Assembly: GCF_008056315.1 (NCBI RefSeq)
Contig: NZ_VRKQ01000018.1
Span: 375,772-439,771 of the forward strand
Length of the DNA stretch: 64,000 bases
Direction of reading: 5' to 3'
From: Seonamhaeicola maritimus
GTDB lineage: Bacteria > Bacteroidota > Bacteroidia > Flavobacteriales > Flavobacteriaceae
The translations under genes and the position numbers were made by a program. The notes beneath the pieces were generated by a model. The model saw only the letters and a program-made list of their open reading frames with translations, was not told where the DNA came from and did no database searches. Positions 40,166 to 49,969 of the stretch are shown piece after piece. Every line of letters starts with the position of its first letter. The first letter of the stretch is position 1.

Positions 40166-41554
40166 ATGATTAATACTGATACCATAGTTGCTTTAGCAAC
40201 ACCTTCAGGTGCTGGAGCCATTGCTATTATTCGTTTGTCCGGAAAGGATGCAATTACTATTGCCGATGCACATTTTAAATCGGTTTCTGGCAAAAAGTTA
40301 TTTAAGCAGCCAACCCATACCATTCATTTAGGTCATATTGTTGATGGAGAAAGAACACTTGATGAGGTTTTAGTATCTGTTTTTAAAGATCCCAATTCTT
40401 ATACTGGTGAAAATGTTGTGGAAATTTCATGCCATGGCTCCAATTATATTCAACAAGAAATTATACAATTATATTTAAGAAATGGTTGTAGAATGGCTAG
40501 TGCGGGGGAGTTTACACTGCGAGCCTTTTTAAATGGCAAATTAGATTTAAGTCAAGCGGAAGCAGTTGCAGATTTAATTGCCAGTGATAATGAAGCCTCT
40601 CACCAAATTGCAATGCAACAAATGCGTGGTGGTTTTTCAACCGAAATAGCTAAATTAAGAGAAGAGCTTTTAAATTTTGCTTCACTTATAGAGTTAGAGC
40701 TTGATTTTGCAGAGGAAGATGTTGAATTTGCCGACAGAACCCAATTCAAAGATTTAATTGATAGAATTACCTTAGTATTAAAACGATTGATAGATTCTTT
40801 TGCCGTTGGTAACGTCATAAAAAACGGTATTCCTGTCGCTATTGTAGGAGAGCCAAATGTGGGTAAATCCACTTTATTGAACGCTTTATTAAATGAGGAT
40901 AGAGCCATAGTCTCTGATATTGCTGGAACTACAAGAGATACCATTGAAGACGAAATTTCTGTGGGTGGTATTGGCTTTAGGTTTATCGATACAGCTGGTA
41001 TACGCGAAACTAAAGACGTGGTTGAAAGTATAGGTATTAAGAAGACTTTTGAAAAGATTGATCAAGCTCAAGTGGTTATTTATTTGTTTGATGCCGATAA
41101 GTTTAAAGATCAAAGCAATCAGTTTAAGGTTGAGCTTGAAAAAATAAAGAATAAATATCCTCAAAAACCGCTTATTGCGTTGGCCAATAAAGTGGATAAG
41201 ATTCAAGAAGATCAAGTTGAAATCATTCAAAAGGAAATTCCTGAAATTCAATTAATGTCAGCAAAACAGGGTAAAGGTGTTGAAGAACTTAAAGACACCT
41301 TATTAAGTTTTGTAAATACCGGAGCCTTAAAAAACAATGACACTATTATTACTAATACGAGACATTACGATTCATTACTAAAAGCTTTAGAAGAAGTTTC
41401 AAAAGTAAAAGATGGGCTCGAAACTGGTTTATCTGGAGACTTGTTAGCTATTGATATTCGTCAGGCATTATACCATTTTGGTGAGATTACAGGTGAGATT
41501 TCTTCTGATGATTTGTTAGGGAATATTTTTGCTAATTTCTGTATTGGGAAATAA
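40166..41554 (+). CDS. mnmE: tRNA modification GTPase MnmE
   Basis: 462 residues, normal for the family. N-terminal folate-binding domain (DTIVALATPSGAGAIAIIR quoted in part), helical domain, inserted G-domain with P-loop GEPNVGKST, DTAGIRET and NKVD, and the C-terminal CIGK motif with the catalytic cysteine. With MnmG it makes the cmnm5 modification of U34 in several tRNAs. Transcribed alone, with the start codon set by the -7 box just before it. Confidence 0.97.
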   Translation: MINTDTIVALATPSGAGAIAIIRLSGKDAITIADAHFKSVSGKKLFKQPTHTIHLGHIVDGERTLDEVLVSVFKDPNSYTGENVVEISCHGSNYIQQEIIQLYLRNGCRMASAGEFTLRAFLNGKLDLSQAEAVADLIASDNEASHQIAMQQMRGGFSTEIAKLREELLNFASLIELELDFAEEDVEFADRTQFKDLIDRITLVLKRLIDSFAVGNVIKNGIPVAIVGEPNVGKSTLLNALLNEDRAIVSDIAGTTRDTIEDEISVGGIGFRFIDTAGIRETKDVVESIGIKKTFEKIDQAQVVIYLFDADKFKDQSNQFKVELEKIKNKYPQKPLIALANKVDKIQEDQVEIIQKEIPEIQLMSAKQGKGVEELKDTLLSFVNTGALKNNDTIITNTRHYDSLLKALEEVSKVKDGLETGLSGDLLAIDIRQALYHFGEITGEISSDDLLGNIFANFCIGK

Positions 41555-41663
41555 TTGCCGCATACACAGAAATGAAATGGATAAGTCATGCATTGGATAA
41601 TCAATAAGCATAATAAAAGCATTTTGAATTTTTCTGAATGATTATTAACTTGGCACGAAATTT

Positions 41664-42872
41664 ATGTTTGCTCCATTTTTGAAAAAAAGAATTAGAAATA
41701 TATACCTAAGCCTAATAATTGGTTTAACTGTCTTTTTTTTGTATAATAATTCTTCATCTTCTCAGAGTTTGGTTGTTGAAACTGAAATAACTACTACTGA
41801 ATCTACCAATAGTGAGTCTCAGATTTCAATACAGTACTATCCTGAGAAGGAAATTAGACATCTACGTTATAAGCTCGATTCATTATTAAAACGTATTAAT
41901 AAGAGACATGATTTTCATGGGGCCATTTTAGTAGCAAAAAAGGGAAACATTTTGTATAATAATCAAGTGGGGTATGCTGATTTCAAAAAGAAAACTCCAT
42001 TGAACGAAAAATCGGTATTCCAATTAGCTTCTGTAAGTAAACAATTCACTGCTGCTGCGATTATGTTATTGAATGAGAGAAATCAAATTAAGCTTTCAGA
42101 TACCGTAACAGCTTATTTTCCAAGATTCCCCTATAAACAGGTAACTATTAGAAGCCTTTTAAATCACACCGCAGGGTTACCCAATTATTTTTGGGTGGCA
42201 GAACATAAATGGAGGAGTAAAGAAGCACCAACAAACAGTGAAATGATGGCATTGTTGGAGTCAAGTAATGTGCAACGTTACTTTAAACCAGGTCGTAATT
42301 TTGATTATTCAAACACGGGTTATTTTGTTCTAGCTTCTATTGTTGAGAAAGTTTCGGGTACTTCTTTTAGTTCATTTTTAAAAAGTAATATTTTTGAACC
42401 TCTTCAGATGAAATATTCATATGTCTACAATCCAAAAAATGATAGTATTCATGAAAATCAATTGGATGGATATAGATTGTATAAAGGTTGGAGGCATCTT
42501 AAAATTAATAATACGGTTAATGATGCTATTGTAGGAGATAAAAATGTATATACTACCATCGAAGACTTGTATAAGTGGACGCTGGGCTTAAATAGTGGAA
42601 AACTGATTTCGCAGGAGTCGCTAGATCTAATGTATTCAGAAGGAGAAACAGTTTATGGAAGAAAAGTACCATATGGTTTCGGTTTTAGAATTAACACTGA
42701 AGGGCAAAAAATTATATACCACCACGGCAAATGGAATGGGTTTAGAACGGGACTAACAAAGTATTTAGAAGATGATTTGGTTGTTATCGTTTTAGAACAT
42801 ACCAGTTACAGTGCTATGACTTCTCTTAACAAAAAAATAAAGAAAATTATTGCCGAAAATTTGGAGGTTTAA
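41664..42872 (+). CDS. Class C beta-lactamase-family serine hydrolase
   Basis: 402 residues. An N-terminal membrane segment (about 12-27) precedes a Ser/Thr-rich linker and the beta-lactamase/PBP domain. The catalytic S123-V-S-K126 (SxxK), the Y-S-N motif in NFDYSNTGYF and HHGKWNGF, replacing the KTG box, are visible. It is likely a membrane-anchored D-Ala-D-Ala carboxypeptidase or esterase of the DD-peptidase-like group. Its physiological substrate cannot be told. A basic helix-rich region follows at the C-terminus. Confidence 0.85.
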   Translation: MFAPFLKKRIRNIYLSLIIGLTVFFLYNNSSSSQSLVVETEITTTESTNSESQISIQYYPEKEIRHLRYKLDSLLKRINKRHDFHGAILVAKKGNILYNNQVGYADFKKKTPLNEKSVFQLASVSKQFTAAAIMLLNERNQIKLSDTVTAYFPRFPYKQVTIRSLLNHTAGLPNYFWVAEHKWRSKEAPTNSEMMALLESSNVQRYFKPGRNFDYSNTGYFVLASIVEKVSGTSFSSFLKSNIFEPLQMKYSYVYNPKNDSIHENQLDGYRLYKGWRHLKINNTVNDAIVGDKNVYTTIEDLYKWTLGLNSGKLISQESLDLMYSEGETVYGRKVPYGFGFRINTEGQKIIYHHGKWNGFRTGLTKYLEDDLVVIVLEHTSYSAMTSLNKKIKKIIAENLEV

Positions 42873-42943
42873 TGTCATAAATAGCATTGTAATTCCATTA
42901 TTCTTGGTATCAACAGAAACTATTTACAAAAACAATAACTTTC

Positions 42944-43234
42944 ATGTCAAAACAAAACACCTTACTAAATATTTTACAAGAATTAGTAGAGGCTATCATC
43001 AAAGCTCTTGGATATGCCAAGATGCGCAAACGTACTTGGAACCAGCATGTTGTTCCTTATGAAGAAGGTTGGGCTGTTCGTAGAGAAGGGAATAAGCGTA
43101 TAACCTCTAAACATAGGAAACAAAGTACCGCAATTACCAAGGCTAAAACCTTAGCTAAACGTTATGATGCTGATGTGATTATTCATCGTAAAAGTGGAGG
43201 TGTTCGTGATCGAATTAGTTATAAAGAAGATTAA
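42944..43234 (+). CDS. DUF2188 protein
   Basis: 96 residues, basic. The C-terminal two-thirds match DUF2188: HVVPYEEGWAVRREGNKRITSKH (quoted in part: GWAVRREGNKRITS), KQSTAITKAKTLAKR and the ending VIIHRKSGGVRDRISY. The N-terminal ~30 residues form a helix (TLLNILQELVEAIIKAL). Cytoplasmic, function unknown. It stands alone between the serine hydrolase and a sulfatase, with ~100 bp on its 3' side and no terminator that I could see. Confidence 0.85.
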   Translation: MSKQNTLLNILQELVEAIIKALGYAKMRKRTWNQHVVPYEEGWAVRREGNKRITSKHRKQSTAITKAKTLAKRYDADVIIHRKSGGVRDRISYKED

Positions 43235-43337
43235 TAAAGGGCTTTAACTTAAATTGGTATAGTATGACTTTAGCGTAATTTCCAGTTCTGTTAGTTTAAA
43301 TCGTTTCCGTACTTTTAGTGAGTCAAAAATAAAATTA

Positions 43338-45173
43338 ATGAAACGATTAAGTATTTCTAGTTTATTTATTATAATGGTTTTTTGTATTGTTGAAATTTAT
43401 GCGCAAGATGAAAAACCAAATATTCTTTGGTTGACAAGCGAGGATAACAGCGCCGAATGGATTGGTTGTTATGGTAATTCAAATGCCGAAACACCTAACA
43501 TTGATGCCTTGGCTAAAGAAGGGTTTCAATACATGAACACCTTTGCTAATGCACCAGTTTGCGCACCACAAAGAAGCACTTGGATAACGGGTGTTATGGC
43601 AATTTCTATGGGTACACACCCTATGAGAAGCTCATACAAAATTCCACATAATAAAATAAAATACTATCCAGATTTTTTAAATGAAAACGGTTATTATACA
43701 GGTAATTTCGCAAAGAAAGATTATAACATTGGAGGTAGAAATGATGAGCCTTGGGATAACCCCAAAACTTTAAATTGGGAGACACTCAAACAGCAACAAC
43801 CATTTTTTCAGGTTATTAATTTTCAAGCATCACATGAAAGTAGAGCCTTTGGTGAAATTGATAATACCAATCATGACCCAAATAAAACTAGGATACCAGA
43901 ATACCATCCCGATATTCCTGATATTCGAAAAAACTATGCGCACTATCATGATGCCATCAAAAAAATGGATTCTCAAATTGGAGATGCTATAAAAAACCTT
44001 GAGAAAGCAGGTTTAGCAGAAAATACCATTGTAGTTTATGTGTCAGACCATGGAGGCGTGTTACCACGAAGCAAACGTTACCTTTTCAAAAACAGTTTAC
44101 ATTGTCCGTTGGTAATTCGTATTCCTGAAAAGTATAAAAAACTTTGGCCTGCGGATGAAGTTGGAGCAAAAATAGACAGATTGGTAAGTTTTGTTGATAT
44201 GCCTAAAACTTGGTTGAGTATTACCGGAAGTGAAGTACCTGATTATATGCAAGGAAATATATTTCTAGGTGCTGATACCGAAAAAGAACAAGAATATCAT
44301 TTCGCTTTCCGCGGACGAATGGATGAACGTTTTGATAATGCCCGGGCGGTAAGCAATAAGCGCTATCTCTATATTAGAAACTATATGCCGTATTTGCCAT
44401 GGATGCAATATTTGGAGTATTTATGGCGAATGAAGGCAACTCAAGCTTGGGAGGAAGCGGTTAAAAAGGGGGATGTAACTGAAGTGCAATCAAGGTTTTT
44501 TAAACCTAAAGGTTGGACAGAAGAACTTTACGATATGCACAATGACCCAGATTGTGTGAATAATTTAATAGATAATCAAGAATTTAGTTCTGTTGCAGTT
44601 AATATGCGCGTTGCCTTACGTGAAAAACAGATTAAAATTAACGATGCAGGCTTACTTCCTGAGTCCGAAATGGCACGTTTAGCAAAAGAAGCTAACAGTA
44701 CTATTTATGAAGTTTCAAGAAATCAGGATTTATTTAATATCGAAAAAATTTTAAATGCAGCAGACTTAGCTTTAGATAAGAATCCGAATAATCTGTCTAA
44801 GCTTAGAGCGATGTTAGAGAGCAACGATCTTGGAGAACGTTATTGGGGTATCGTAGGTTGTTTTTTATTAAATGATAAAGAAAGTGGTTTTAAGGGAATC
44901 AATGACGAGTCTCACGAAGTGCAGGCTATGGCTGCATGGATTCTTACTAAAAATGGAGAAGTTGACAAAGGTGTGGCGTGTATCAGGCAACTTATAGAAC
45001 AACGTTCTTATGCGCTTTTAACTGCTTTAAATATGGTAGAATGGATTGGGGAATCTGGTGAAAAATTAATACCTGCCGTAAAAGCCTTAGATTTAAGAGA
45101 GTCTTATAAAAACCAATATAAATACCAAATTAGAAGACGTGACCACCTTCTCAATTTTTTTGGTGAACAATAA
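43338..45173 (+). CDS. Sulfatase with C-terminal HEAT-like extension
   Basis: 611 residues, exported (signal peptide about 1-22, EIYAQ). The sulfatase domain has LTSEDNS metal residues, the formylglycine signature C75-A-P-Q-R (CxPxR form) and VYVSDHGGVLP. After about residue 460 a helical extension of ~150 residues follows, with ADLALDKNPNNLSKLRAML and MLESNDLGERYWGIVGCFLL (quoted in part: NDLGERYWGIVGCF), resembling HEAT-repeat tails found on some marine sulfatases. It looks like the N-sulfoglucosamine-sulfohydrolase-like group. A second sulfatase follows after 12 bp, and the pair is probably one operon with the SDR gene. Confidence 0.9.
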   Translation: MKRLSISSLFIIMVFCIVEIYAQDEKPNILWLTSEDNSAEWIGCYGNSNAETPNIDALAKEGFQYMNTFANAPVCAPQRSTWITGVMAISMGTHPMRSSYKIPHNKIKYYPDFLNENGYYTGNFAKKDYNIGGRNDEPWDNPKTLNWETLKQQQPFFQVINFQASHESRAFGEIDNTNHDPNKTRIPEYHPDIPDIRKNYAHYHDAIKKMDSQIGDAIKNLEKAGLAENTIVVYVSDHGGVLPRSKRYLFKNSLHCPLVIRIPEKYKKLWPADEVGAKIDRLVSFVDMPKTWLSITGSEVPDYMQGNIFLGADTEKEQEYHFAFRGRMDERFDNARAVSNKRYLYIRNYMPYLPWMQYLEYLWRMKATQAWEEAVKKGDVTEVQSRFFKPKGWTEELYDMHNDPDCVNNLIDNQEFSSVAVNMRVALREKQIKINDAGLLPESEMARLAKEANSTIYEVSRNQDLFNIEKILNAADLALDKNPNNLSKLRAMLESNDLGERYWGIVGCFLLNDKESGFKGINDESHEVQAMAAWILTKNGEVDKGVACIRQLIEQRSYALLTALNMVEWIGESGEKLIPAVKALDLRESYKNQYKYQIRRRDHLLNFFGEQ

Positions 45174-45185
45174 AAAATTTTGATA

Positions 45186-46631
45186 ATGAAACTTAAGTTT
45201 TTAAGCCTTGCCTTTTTCGTTTTACAATTTACTATAGCTCAAGACAAGCCAAATGTGCTGTTTATCGCAATAGACGATTTGAACGATTATGTAAGTTGCA
45301 TGAATGGTCCTTTAAGTGTACCAACTCCTAATATTGATAGACTAGCAAAACAAGGAACATTGTTTGAAAATGCACATTGTCAAGCTCCCATTTGCGGACC
45401 ATCAAGGGCCAGTATTATGACAGGGCTTTATCCTTCAACTTCTGGGAATTATTTGCAAGTTACTGATAAGAGTATAAAAAAGGCAAGTAGGCCTGCAAGC
45501 GAATCTATTTTTATGCCCGATTATTTTGAACAATTTGGGTACAAGACCATGGCTGTAGGGAAAATTTATCATGGAGGAGATGCTGCGGGTACTTTTAAGG
45601 AATATGGAGGCTATCATAATTGGGATGGCCTTAGGCCCGAAAAAAGGGTGAATTATGACCCAGCAAGATTACCTCATAAAGTAGGTCGTACCATGACTGA
45701 TTGGGGTGCTTATCCAGAACACGATAGTATAGTTGGCGATTATAAAATTGCAAAATGGGCGGTAGACAAATTGAGTAAAAAGCATAATAAGCCATTTTTT
45801 CTTGGAGTTGGTTTTAATAAGCCACATGTCCCTTGGCATGTTCCGCAAAAGTGGTACGATATGTTTCCTTTAGAAAACATAAAAACCCCACCATATAAAA
45901 AAGACGATTTTGATGATATTTCTCTGATGGCCCAAAAAGTGGCAGAGGCGCCAATGATGCCAACTACTGAAGAGCTTATAAAATGGGGGCAGTGGAAGGA
46001 AGTCATACAAGCTTATTCAGCTTGTATTGCTTTTGTTGATGCTCAAGTGGGGAAAGTATTGGATGCCCTTGAAAATTCAGAGTACGCTAACAACACCATT
46101 ATAGTTTTATGGTCTGACCACGGGTATCATTTAGGAGAAAAGAATAGGGTGGCAAAACAGGCCTTATGGGAACGAGATACGCGTACAGTTTTAGTAATTA
46201 AAGATGTAAATCAAATAAAGGGTAAACAATGTGATGCTCCCGTTGGGCTAATTGATATGTATCCAACTTTGGTAGATATGTGCAATTTGCCTTCCTTAAA
46301 TCAATTAGAAGGAAACTCTATAAAAGATTTAGTAATAAAGCCTAAAACGAAGTGGAAAAATCCAGCACTATGTTTTTATGGAGAGGGGAATATAGCCATT
46401 AGAGGTAAAAGATATAGGCTAACACAATATGAAGATGAGTCGCTCGAATTATACGATATGAAAAAGGATCCTAACGAGTGGTATAATCTGGCGAATAACA
46501 AAAAGTATCAAAAAATCATTAGGAAACTTCAAATGAATATTCCAAAAGAATGGACGTCTTTAAGCGAACATTCATCATATGACTTCAATGACTATTTTAG
46601 AGGGAAATCGAAAAAGCAAATCAAATATTAG
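45186..46631 (+). CDS. Iduronate-2-sulfatase-like sulfatase
   Basis: The ATG at 45186 is preferred to TTG 45180. It gives 481 residues with a signal peptide (about 1-18, FTIAQD). The metal-binding FIAIDDLND (DD at 30-31), formylglycine C70-G-P-S-R followed by ASIMTGLYP, and WSDHGYHLGEK are all present. The arrangement IDDLNDYV and GKIYHGG is typical of the iduronate-2-sulfatase-like subfamily. It probably desulfates an algal uronic acid or galactose sulfate. Between a sulfatase and an SDR gene on one transcript; the maturase is not seen here. Confidence 0.92.
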   Translation: MKLKFLSLAFFVLQFTIAQDKPNVLFIAIDDLNDYVSCMNGPLSVPTPNIDRLAKQGTLFENAHCQAPICGPSRASIMTGLYPSTSGNYLQVTDKSIKKASRPASESIFMPDYFEQFGYKTMAVGKIYHGGDAAGTFKEYGGYHNWDGLRPEKRVNYDPARLPHKVGRTMTDWGAYPEHDSIVGDYKIAKWAVDKLSKKHNKPFFLGVGFNKPHVPWHVPQKWYDMFPLENIKTPPYKKDDFDDISLMAQKVAEAPMMPTTEELIKWGQWKEVIQAYSACIAFVDAQVGKVLDALENSEYANNTIIVLWSDHGYHLGEKNRVAKQALWERDTRTVLVIKDVNQIKGKQCDAPVGLIDMYPTLVDMCNLPSLNQLEGNSIKDLVIKPKTKWKNPALCFYGEGNIAIRGKRYRLTQYEDESLELYDMKKDPNEWYNLANNKKYQKIIRKLQMNIPKEWTSLSEHSSYDFNDYFRGKSKKQIKY

Positions 46632-46646
46632 AGTAAAGTCGCATGT

Positions 46647-47474
46647 ATGAATAAAAAAAACATTGTGATAACGGGTGCCAGTGGAGGTGTTGGAAGCTTG
46701 TTGTCTAAAGGGCTAGCAAAGAACGGTCATCATATAATTTGTTTAGGAAGAAGAGAAAAAGCTTTAAAAGAATTGGTAGAAGATATTCAATCTGAAGGAG
46801 GGAGCGCATCGTTTGGAATTGTTGACATGATGAATGATGTACAGCTAGTTGCTGTTGTTGAAAGTATCATTAAGGAGTCTGATAGGATAGACGTTTGGAT
46901 AAACAATGTTGGCGTTAATAACCACAATGCCATTGGTCCAACATGGGAGTTAGAACCAAAAAATTGGTGGAAAGAAGTGTCTCTAAACCTATACACGGCT
47001 TTTGTGGGAACACGAACGGCAATTAATGTAATGAAAGAAGGAAATTCAGGTTACATTATCAATCTTGGTGGTGGAGGTGTTCAGAAACCCAAACCATATG
47101 GTTCTTCTTATGGAGCCGCTAAAACGGCTGTTGTTAAATTTTCTGAAACGGTTAATTTGGAGTTAGAAGAGGAAAACTTAAATATTAAAGTATTTGCTTT
47201 TAATCCCGGATTTATAAGAAATGATAGAACAGAGGAATTGGTAGAATCAAATGTTGCAAGAAAATATATGCCGGAGTTAGAGCAGATCCTCAAATATGGT
47301 GAGATGTCCGATATCCAAGACTCTATTGACTTAATAGAAACCATAATTAGTGGAAAAGCTGATATGTTAGCTGGAAAGTACTTTTTTTCAGACGATAAAA
47401 ATATTCAGGAAGCCATTGATAACGCTGAAACTTTTATTAAAGAAACCCGAAATTTGTTAAGGGTGAAGGTGTAG
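46647..47474 (+). CDS. Short-chain dehydrogenase/reductase with catalytic Ser replaced by Gly
   Basis: 275 residues. Rossmann TGASGGVG (9-16), NNVG (87-90), N114 and YxxxK with Y155 and K159 are present. The residue 13 before the tyrosine, normally the catalytic serine in INISS, is G142 within INLGGGGV, so the classical triad is incomplete. An ATG at 46643 is unusable (stop after 3 codons), so 46647 is the start. Following two sulfatases by 15 bp, it may oxidise or reduce a sugar released by them, or have lost ordinary SDR chemistry. Confidence 0.85.
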   Translation: MNKKNIVITGASGGVGSLLSKGLAKNGHHIICLGRREKALKELVEDIQSEGGSASFGIVDMMNDVQLVAVVESIIKESDRIDVWINNVGVNNHNAIGPTWELEPKNWWKEVSLNLYTAFVGTRTAINVMKEGNSGYIINLGGGGVQKPKPYGSSYGAAKTAVVKFSETVNLELEEENLNIKVFAFNPGFIRNDRTEELVESNVARKYMPELEQILKYGEMSDIQDSIDLIETIISGKADMLAGKYFFSDDKNIQEAIDNAETFIKETRNLLRVKV

Positions 47475-47477
47475 TTT

Positions 47478-49850
47478 CTACTTGTTAAGAGAAAAGAAAA
47501 CCTGCCTTCCGTCTTCAAGTATTTTGTTTTCGCCAATTATTTCAACAGGAGCACTTAAACGAATATCTGTTGAAGAAGCACCAATTTTAAATTCAAAATT
47601 TCCAGGTTCAAGAATCCATTGGTTATTTTTAAACTGAACAAGTTGCTCAGGAGATACTTCAAAAGTAATAGATTTTTGTTCCTTAGATTTTAAAGAAACT
47701 CTTTGAAACCCTTTTAACTGAATAGGTTTCATGGTTGAATTAGTATCCTTTGGAGAAACATAAAGTTGAACAATTTCATCGCCATCCATTTCTCCAGTAT
47801 TTTTTACTTGTAATGAAAGTGTGAAACTGTCATCGTTCAGGTTTACTTCTGGAGGTCCTTCTAAACTTGTATACTCATAATTTGTATAGGAAAGACCATA
47901 ACCAAACGGATATTGTATGTCAACATTATCATATCCGTTTTTGTAATTGGTTTCCATTTTACTTTCAGTAGCTGGATATGTAACACATAATTTACCAGAA
48001 GGGTTTGTATTGCCAACCAAAATATCAGCGATAGCATTTCCGCCTTCTTCACCCGGAAACCAAGCTTGTACTATGGCAGCACATTTATCTTTAAATTTAC
48101 TAACAATTTGCTGTCTTCCACCAAAAAGTACTAAAACCACAGGTTTACCAGTGTCAATGAGTTTTTGAACAAAAGCTTCTTGTTCACCAGGTAGCTTTAT
48201 GCCTTTGCGTTGGCGTCCTTCACCACATAAGTATAGGTTTTCGCCAACAGCTGCAATAATAACATCACTCTTTTCTGCAAAGGCAACGGCTTTCTCTAAA
48301 TCGGGTTGAGGCAATCCTTTAATGGTCATCATTTTAAGTTTACTTAATCTATCATCACCTAATCCATTGTTATCAATTATCGATTCTAGTGGGGCGCTCC
48401 AGTCACAACCTCGTTCCTGCATTATTTCTATATGCTCCCCTAAACGACTTTTTAATCCTTCATGTAATGTATACAGCTTTGGGTTTTCTGGATCAAACTC
48501 TTTACTATGCCAAAATGATATCATGGATTGATACGTGTAATCACCTAGCATGCAATAATATGTTGAGCTATTTGGCCCAAGTAGGGCCACTTTTTTAATA
48601 TCTTTTTTTAGTGGAAGAATACCGTCATTTTTCAATAATACAATAGATTGAGTGGCGGCTCGGTATGCCAAATCCCGATAAGCTGGAGGGTCAAAATTAA
48701 GGTTTCCGTCTATACCTATTTGAGGTTTTGAATCCAATAATCCCAATTTAGTTTTCATTATTAATGAACGTTTTACGGCAGTATTAATAACATCTATAGA
48801 AATTAATCCCTCTTCAAGGGCCTCAGGTAAAAAAGGAAATGCAACAGGTGCTGAAACTTCAATATCAATACCAGCAGTTAAAGCCTTAATGGCAGCGTCT
48901 TTTAAAGAATTAGCTTGTTTATGACCTTTATGAATAAGGCTAACCGCACCGTAATCACTAATTACAACACCGTCAAATTTTAGATGTGTTCGCAGAATAT
49001 CGGTTAACATTTCAGAGCTTGCAGCAACAGCTACTCCTTTGTATTTCCCATAGGAAGGCATGACGCTTTTAGAACCTGCTAATTTCATTACCGCTTCATG
49101 AGGCATGATATAATCTTCATAAAGTTCCTTCGGATTGTCATTTTGTGTGCCATAACCTGCAAAATGTTTTGTTGTTGCAGCAACGCCTGTTTTAAAATTA
49201 TTTCCTTGTAAACCTTTTACAAAGGAAACTCCTAAACAAGAGGTTAAATAAGGGTCTTCACCATAACTTTCTTCCAAACGGCTCCAATGGGCGGTGCGAC
49301 TCATATCTAACATAGGAGATAAAGCATAAGTTGCTCCTGCAGCACGCATATTTAATCGGGTTGTGTTTGAACATTCTTGAATTAATTCAGGATTCCAGGT
49401 GCAGCCCATGCCAATTTGTTGCGGATAGGTAGTAGCCCCCTGTGTAGCAAATCCTGTTATAGCTTCTTCGTGGAAAATAGCAGGTATTTTGGTTTCGGTT
49501 TTCGTCATTAACCAATGCTGTACTTCTCTAACAAAATCTCGTAATTCGTTGGGACTCAAAGTTAAACCTGATGAGAATTGACAAAAATGACCAATACCAT
49601 GTGGCATAACCTCTTTGGCTAATTCTGGTGAAAATTTGTCGTCAACCATAATATCTCTAGGACGTATACCTTCAATTTGAACTAGTTTCTCATCAAGTGT
49701 CATTTTACTCATAATGGAATCAACCTTAGCATCAATTTCACTATTTGAAAAAGCTTGGGTATTTATTGTGTTTCTTTCTGTTTTGTCCGTATTGCAGGCA
49801 GTAATAATTAGCAGACATATAATGGAAAGAGTTCTCTTCATGGTATTCAT
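47478..49850 (-). CDS. GH3 beta-glycosidase lipoprotein
   Basis: 790 residues with a lipoprotein signal (IITAC, lipid C19). The (beta/alpha)8 domain has nucleophile D299 in VVISDYGAV and KHFAGYG for substrate binding; the (alpha/beta)6 domain carries AAVGENLYLCGEGRQRK with a candidate acid/base glutamate, then a fibronectin III-like C-terminus (KNTGEMDGDEIVQLYVSP). This is the beta-glucosidase/xylosidase type; the sugar specificity is not clear. It is downstream of lacI on the same strand (119-bp gap) and likely belongs to the same regulon. It ends 3 bp from the convergent SDR. Confidence 0.93.
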   Translation of the reverse strand: MNTMKRTLSIICLLIITACNTDKTERNTINTQAFSNSEIDAKVDSIMSKMTLDEKLVQIEGIRPRDIMVDDKFSPELAKEVMPHGIGHFCQFSSGLTLSPNELRDFVREVQHWLMTKTETKIPAIFHEEAITGFATQGATTYPQQIGMGCTWNPELIQECSNTTRLNMRAAGATYALSPMLDMSRTAHWSRLEESYGEDPYLTSCLGVSFVKGLQGNNFKTGVAATTKHFAGYGTQNDNPKELYEDYIMPHEAVMKLAGSKSVMPSYGKYKGVAVAASSEMLTDILRTHLKFDGVVISDYGAVSLIHKGHKQANSLKDAAIKALTAGIDIEVSAPVAFPFLPEALEEGLISIDVINTAVKRSLIMKTKLGLLDSKPQIGIDGNLNFDPPAYRDLAYRAATQSIVLLKNDGILPLKKDIKKVALLGPNSSTYYCMLGDYTYQSMISFWHSKEFDPENPKLYTLHEGLKSRLGEHIEIMQERGCDWSAPLESIIDNNGLGDDRLSKLKMMTIKGLPQPDLEKAVAFAEKSDVIIAAVGENLYLCGEGRQRKGIKLPGEQEAFVQKLIDTGKPVVLVLFGGRQQIVSKFKDKCAAIVQAWFPGEEGGNAIADILVGNTNPSGKLCVTYPATESKMETNYKNGYDNVDIQYPFGYGLSYTNYEYTSLEGPPEVNLNDDSFTLSLQVKNTGEMDGDEIVQLYVSPKDTNSTMKPIQLKGFQRVSLKSKEQKSITFEVSPEQLVQFKNNQWILEPGNFEFKIGASSTDIRLSAPVEIIGENKILEDGRQVFFSLNK

Positions 49851-49969
49851 ATTATCTTATTAGATAGTGTAGTATTTAATGTAAAAATACCAAGGAATAA
49901 TCACTTAAAATGGAACAAATGGTTTAATGAAGAAGACAAACGTTTAAAGTTGATCTAAACTGTATAGTT

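Noticed and set aside
43338-46631. The two neighbouring sulfatases as a recent tandem duplication
   Set aside because: Their lengths, signatures (CAPQR against CGPSR) and C-terminal parts differ too much; they belong to different sulfatase groups.
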